From: G963665495 sp963665495
GTDB lineage: Bacteria; Desulfobacterota; Desulfovibrionia; Desulfovibrionales; Desulfovibrionaceae
DNA: 64,000 nt
Reading direction: 5' to 3'
Assembly: GCA_963665495.1 (NCBI GenBank)
Contig: OY762289.1
Coordinates: 2,480,001 to 2,544,000 of the forward strand
In this document: one piece after another, positions 60,884 through 64,000 of the stretch
Numbering within the stretch: the first letter of the stretch is position 1
How the letters are laid out: every line of letters starts with the position of its first letter
Position numbers and translations under genes: made by a program
The notes under the pieces: model-generated
Seen by the model: the letters and a program-made list of their open reading frames with translations, nothing else
Database searches by the model: none
What the model was told of the DNA's origin: nothing

Positions 60884-62248
60884 ATGCATTTCAAGTATCT
60901 CATCATCGGCGCGGGCCCCACGGGGCTGGGAGCAGGATACCGGCTTCAGGAACTTGGAGAAAGCAGTTTTGTGCTGCTTGAATCAAACGACTATGTCGGA
61001 GGCCTGGCGGCAAGCTTTAAGGACAGCTCCGGCTTCACCTGGGATATTGGCGGCCACGTCATGTTTTCCCATTACGAGTACTATGACAAGCTGGTGGAAA
61101 AGGCTCTGAAAGGCGAATACATCAGCCACCAGCGCATCTCCAGAGTCCGTATTGCCGACACCTGGGTTCCTTACCCCTTCCAGAACAATATCAGGCACTT
61201 GCCAAAAGAGCTGTGTTGGCAATGCGTCCGGGGGTTGTTACCGGAAAACCTGCCCCAGGATCCTCCCAAAAACTTCGAACAATGGATTCGCGCCGTCTTC
61301 GGAGACGGCATTGCTTCGTTGTTCATGCTCCCCTACAATTTCAAGGTCTGGGCCACCCCGGCATCTCTGATGGACTTCAAATGGATCAGCGAGCGGGTCA
61401 GTGTGGTGGATCTGAAACGGGTACTTGAAAATCTCATTCTGGAGCAGGACGATGTGGCCTGGGGACCGAACAATACGTTCATTTTCCCGCTTTACGGTGG
61501 TACGGGAAGCATTTTTCGCGGCATTGCCGCGTTCCTCAAAGATTTCATCCGGACAGATTGCCGGGCCGTGCATATAGATCAGAAAACCAAAACCCTGCGC
61601 ACTGCCAAAGGCGAGACTTTTACCTATGACTACCTGCTGAATACGGGCCCGCTGGATCTGCTGGTCACCGATATACTCGCCGAGCAGAACGAACAGTTGC
61701 GCCAGGCCGCAGGAAACCTGACGCACAACGGCGTGTTCGTTTCTGGTGTGGGCATCCAGCCCGAATCAGGCGAATCTCCCAGCGACCCGACCTGCTGGAT
61801 GTATTTTCCGGAAAATAACAGTCCGTTTTACCGGTTAACAAATTTTCATAATTATTCTCCCAATAATCTTGCCATTCCGGGGCAAGGCAGGGCATTAATG
61901 GGTGAGGTCTCCTTTTCGGAACACAAACAGGAGAATTTTACTTCCCTCATGGAAAGTACTATTCAAGGACTCGTGAACACGGGCCTGGTGGCCGAGAGCG
62001 AACGTAAGGATATCGCAAGTACCTGGAGCATATCCGTTGATTACGGCTATCCCGTGCCCACGCTCGAACGTGATGCAGCGCTTCGGACTCTGATCCCCCA
62101 TCTCGAAGGGCAGGATATTTATTCGCGCGGTCGTTTCGGTGGTTGGAAATACGAAATCTCCAATATGGATCATTCGGTCATGCAAGGTGTGGAATGGGCC
62201 GAACGCATGGTCCTCGGAGATCAGGAAAAAACCTATAAGGTGTACTAA
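60884..62248 (+). CDS. FAD-dependent amine-oxidase-fold oxidoreductase
   Basis: The 454-aa protein has the FAD-binding Rossmann motif YLIIGAGPTGLGAGYRL (about 5-21), LLESNDYVGGLAAS, FTWDIGGHVMFSHY and a C-terminal FAD motif near FGGWKYEISNMDHSVMQG. This is the fold of protoporphyrinogen oxidase, phytoene desaturase and UDP-galactopyranose mutase; GGHVMFSHYEYY and the position next to a glycosyltransferase lean toward a nucleotide-sugar or polysaccharide role. AAGGA precedes the ATG. The stop and the next start share a base (TAATG), so it is coupled to the peptidase gene. Confidence 0.85.
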   Translation: MHFKYLIIGAGPTGLGAGYRLQELGESSFVLLESNDYVGGLAASFKDSSGFTWDIGGHVMFSHYEYYDKLVEKALKGEYISHQRISRVRIADTWVPYPFQNNIRHLPKELCWQCVRGLLPENLPQDPPKNFEQWIRAVFGDGIASLFMLPYNFKVWATPASLMDFKWISERVSVVDLKRVLENLILEQDDVAWGPNNTFIFPLYGGTGSIFRGIAAFLKDFIRTDCRAVHIDQKTKTLRTAKGETFTYDYLLNTGPLDLLVTDILAEQNEQLRQAAGNLTHNGVFVSGVGIQPESGESPSDPTCWMYFPENNSPFYRLTNFHNYSPNNLAIPGQGRALMGEVSFSEHKQENFTSLMESTIQGLVNTGLVAESERKDIASTWSISVDYGYPVPTLERDAALRTLIPHLEGQDIYSRGRFGGWKYEISNMDHSVMQGVEWAERMVLGDQEKTYKVY

Positions 62249-63327
62249 TGAATAAGGATCAATTTCTTGAACGCCGCGAAAAACTCCGTGCGTTGTTTCC
62301 TGAAAAAGGCCTGAGCGCCCTGCTTGTCAGCCACGCGGCAAACCGTTTTTACCTGAGCGGTTTCGAACTGCATGACCCGCAATGCAATGAAACAGCCGGA
62401 TGGTTGCTGATCACCAAAGACGAGGGGGGAGCAACGGATCTCCTGCTGACCGATCCGCGCTATGAAGACGCCGCCAAGCGCCTCTGGCCGGAGGAGCAGA
62501 TATATATATATTCCAGCGCCGGACGGGATAAAACCAGACAATTCATCAAAAGTCGGGTCGGAGGCACCATCGGTGTCGAATCCAGATCCCTGAACATCGA
62601 AACTTTCCGTTTTCTGGCCCAGGACCTGGCGCTTGAGCCTACCGTCGGCCTTGTCGAACAGCTCAGGATCATCAAAGAACCCGAGGAAGTCATCACCCTG
62701 GAACGTTCCATCAGCCTGAACCATCAGGTCATGCGCCGCGCTCCGGACATGCTTGTTCCCGGAACCACGGAAATGGACGTCTCCTGGGAAGTTGAAAAAG
62801 CGTTTCGCGAAATCGGCGCCACGGAGCTATCCTTTCCATCCATTGTTGCGGTCGGCCCCAACGCGGCCCTGCCCCACCATATCCCCGGACACGATGTGGT
62901 CGGGCGCAACTCCCTGGTTTTAATCGACTGCGGAGGCCGGTTCGAAAATTATTGTTCCGACCAGACCCGGACTTTCTGGGTCGGGGACAAAGTTCCCGAT
63001 CGTTTCACCCGGACACGCGAATACGTCCAGGAAGCGCAGAACAAAGCCATTGAGAGTATCCGCCCCGGCGTGCCCATTGCAGATGTCTACAAAGTCGCCA
63101 GAAACTGCTTTGCCTCGCATTCGGTGGAAACCCGCTTTACGCATGCGCTGGGACACGGCATCGGGCTGGAAACCCACGAACCGCCAAGCGTCGGTCCCAA
63201 TACGCCGGGCGAACTTCAGGCAGGCATGGTCATCACTGTTGAGCCGGGTCTGTACTATCCGGACTGGGGCGGAATCCGCTGGGAGTTTATGATCCATGTC
63301 ACGGAAGAAGGCGCGCGTATCCTCTAG
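62248..63327 (+). CDS. M24-family aminopeptidase P-like metallopeptidase (Xaa-Pro dipeptidase type)
   Basis: The 359-aa enzyme has an N-terminal creatinase-like domain (about 1-130: ERREKLRALFPEKGLSALLV) and a C-terminal pita-bread domain with the metal ligands: LIDCGGRFENYCSDQTRTF (two Asp), ALGHGIGLETHEPPSVG (His), TVEPGLYYPDWGG (Glu) and the final Glu in RWEFMIHVTEEG. It removes N-terminal residues next to proline or cleaves Xaa-Pro dipeptides in the cytoplasm. It may be housekeeping rather than part of the GAK pathway. Confidence 0.93.
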   Translation: MNKDQFLERREKLRALFPEKGLSALLVSHAANRFYLSGFELHDPQCNETAGWLLITKDEGGATDLLLTDPRYEDAAKRLWPEEQIYIYSSAGRDKTRQFIKSRVGGTIGVESRSLNIETFRFLAQDLALEPTVGLVEQLRIIKEPEEVITLERSISLNHQVMRRAPDMLVPGTTEMDVSWEVEKAFREIGATELSFPSIVAVGPNAALPHHIPGHDVVGRNSLVLIDCGGRFENYCSDQTRTFWVGDKVPDRFTRTREYVQEAQNKAIESIRPGVPIADVYKVARNCFASHSVETRFTHALGHGIGLETHEPPSVGPNTPGELQAGMVITVEPGLYYPDWGGIRWEFMIHVTEEGARIL

Positions 63328-63331
63328 CTCC

Positions 63332-63583
63332 ATGTCCGCATCAGTTCACGCAGCCAGTCACTATTCGCAGCGTATCTACATCACGCTGGCGCCCAAGGAT
63401 GTTGCCCGGTTCAAATTCCTGCTCGAGGGCTACGATAACCTTGCGGTCATGAGCATTCTGGACAAATACGCGTCTGTGGCCCAGTTGCGTTTCGCACCAG
63501 GGCAATACCAGGCCGTAAAAAACTTTCTGAAAAACATCGCCCCGGAACTTGCATTCAAAATCACTGATTGCCAGAACTTCTAA
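63332..63583 (+). CDS. DUF4911 family protein
   Basis: The 83-aa protein starts at ATG 63332, 4 nt after the peptidase stop; the in-frame upstream start at 63296 would overlap it by 32 nt. It resembles small DUF4911 proteins (IYITLAPKDVARFKFLLEGYDNLA, FAPGQYQAVKNFLKNI), which adopt an ACT-like or small alpha/beta fold and occur mostly in this bacterial lineage. No function is known. It is probably cotranscribed with the peptidase gene. Confidence 0.75.
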   Translation: MSASVHAASHYSQRIYITLAPKDVARFKFLLEGYDNLAVMSILDKYASVAQLRFAPGQYQAVKNFLKNIAPELAFKITDCQNF

Positions 63584-63598
63584 TAGTAGGATTGCATA

Positions 63599-63994
63599 AT
63601 GAGCGAACATCTCTCGGTACAATTTACCGGCAACAAGACTGTGGAAACGCATGTAGGCGGACACACCATCAAAACCGATATGTCCCCGGAAAGAGGCGGA
63701 GAAGGCTCTGCTCCCACACCTACGAATCTTTTCATGACTTCCGTTGCCAGCTGCACGGCATATTATGCGCTGGAATTCTGCAACATGCGTAATATCGACA
63801 AGACAGGCATGAAATTCGACATGCATTGCGACTGGGACGAAGAAAAACAACGCTATACGCGCTTTACCATGGAGCTGACCCTGCCTGATGGTTTTCCGGA
63901 AAAGTATAAAAAGGCCATTGTGCGTACCATGGACAGCTGTTTTGTAAAAAAACACATTCTTAACCCGCCGGAATTCGTTCTGACCGCGGTGTAA
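63599..63994 (+). CDS. OsmC family protein
   Basis: The 131-aa protein shows the OsmC/Ohr-fold features: MSPERGGEGSAPTPTNLFM (SPxxxxxxxPxPxxL-type entry) and TSVASCTAYYALEFCNMRN with Cys residues near 46 and 54. In Ohr/OsmC, paired Cys reduce organic peroxides; here the second Cys is close in sequence rather than about 60 residues away, so the peroxidase pair is not clearly conserved and it may belong to the YhfA-like branch. It starts 15 nt after DUF4911 with AGGA upstream. Confidence 0.88.
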   Translation: MSEHLSVQFTGNKTVETHVGGHTIKTDMSPERGGEGSAPTPTNLFMTSVASCTAYYALEFCNMRNIDKTGMKFDMHCDWDEEKQRYTRFTMELTLPDGFPEKYKKAIVRTMDSCFVKKHILNPPEFVLTAV

Positions 63995-64000
63995 ACAAGC

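Overview
The window looks like a chromosomal segment of a sulfate-reducing Desulfovibrionales-type bacterium (class Desulfovibrionia, formerly Deltaproteobacteria). This rests on three things seen in the sequence: a complete GAK-system gene set (XXXCH, amphi-Trp, ATP-grasp, HprK-related kinase B and CofD-like proteins), an ApgM-like 'proposed homoserine kinase' next to homoserine dehydrogenase, and a Gram-negative envelope gene set with many two-component and c-di-GMP proteins. Base composition looks moderate, near 50-55% G+C by eye. No rRNA, tRNA, CRISPR array or intact prophage was seen.

Layout. 1-4.2 kb: the 5' part of an MltB-like lytic transglycosylase (minus strand, cut by the window edge), then a membrane-anchored unknown protein and a class A PBP. 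4.25-9.2 kb: a minus-strand operon (aminotransferase, homoserine dehydrogenase, ApgM-like proposed homoserine kinase, YbgC-type thioesterase, amidohydrolase). 9.6-12.7 kb: a Pro-rich membrane protein and a REC-PAS-GGDEF-EAL protein. 13-17.3 kb: an RND efflux pump (adaptor plus permease) behind a promoter with a perfect palindrome. 17.75-19.9 kb: groES-groEL with a sigma70 promoter, CIRCE operator and UUCG terminator. 19.9-25.7 kb: a hybrid kinase and HDOD protein, a PilZ-like protein, a TGA-interrupted zinc-ribbon gene and a CoA-binding protein. 26-35.2 kb: an unrecognised 580-aa protein, GcvT, RsmE, a multi-PAS hybrid kinase and a GH65 phosphorylase. 35.2-37 kb: a divergent HxlR regulator and flavodoxin/nitroreductase pair around an inverted-repeat operator. 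37-43 kb: an MCP, an HEXXH membrane protein and an OmpR-type two-component pair. 43-47 kb: accessory material (a decayed IS5-family transposase, an orphan membrane protein and several small exported proteins).

47.2-51.3 kb holds phoB-phoR-pstB-phoU behind a candidate Pho box (two 11-nt repeats). It runs in the same direction into the GAK cluster at 51.4-58.7 kb: XXXCH protein, PHP-like protein, amphi-Trp protein, PhoU-like/phosphotransferase fusion, ATP-grasp, HprK-related kinase B and CofD-like protein. A TPR/GT2 glycosyltransferase, an FAD-dependent amine-oxidase-fold enzyme and an M24 peptidase follow, then a DUF4911 and an OsmC protein.

The GAK cluster is the most interesting system here. 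It carries at least three phosphoryl-transfer folds and one ligase fold, has no established biochemical function, and lies directly behind the phosphate-control genes, with a PhoU-like module fused into one of its own enzymes. My working inference is a phosphate-linked pathway that makes or senses a phosphorylated, possibly glycosylated small molecule. Other points worth checking are the zinc-ribbon gene with an in-frame TGA and a SECIS-like hairpin, a second Pho-box-like repeat near the MCP gene, and a 62-nt structured element at 58740-58801.
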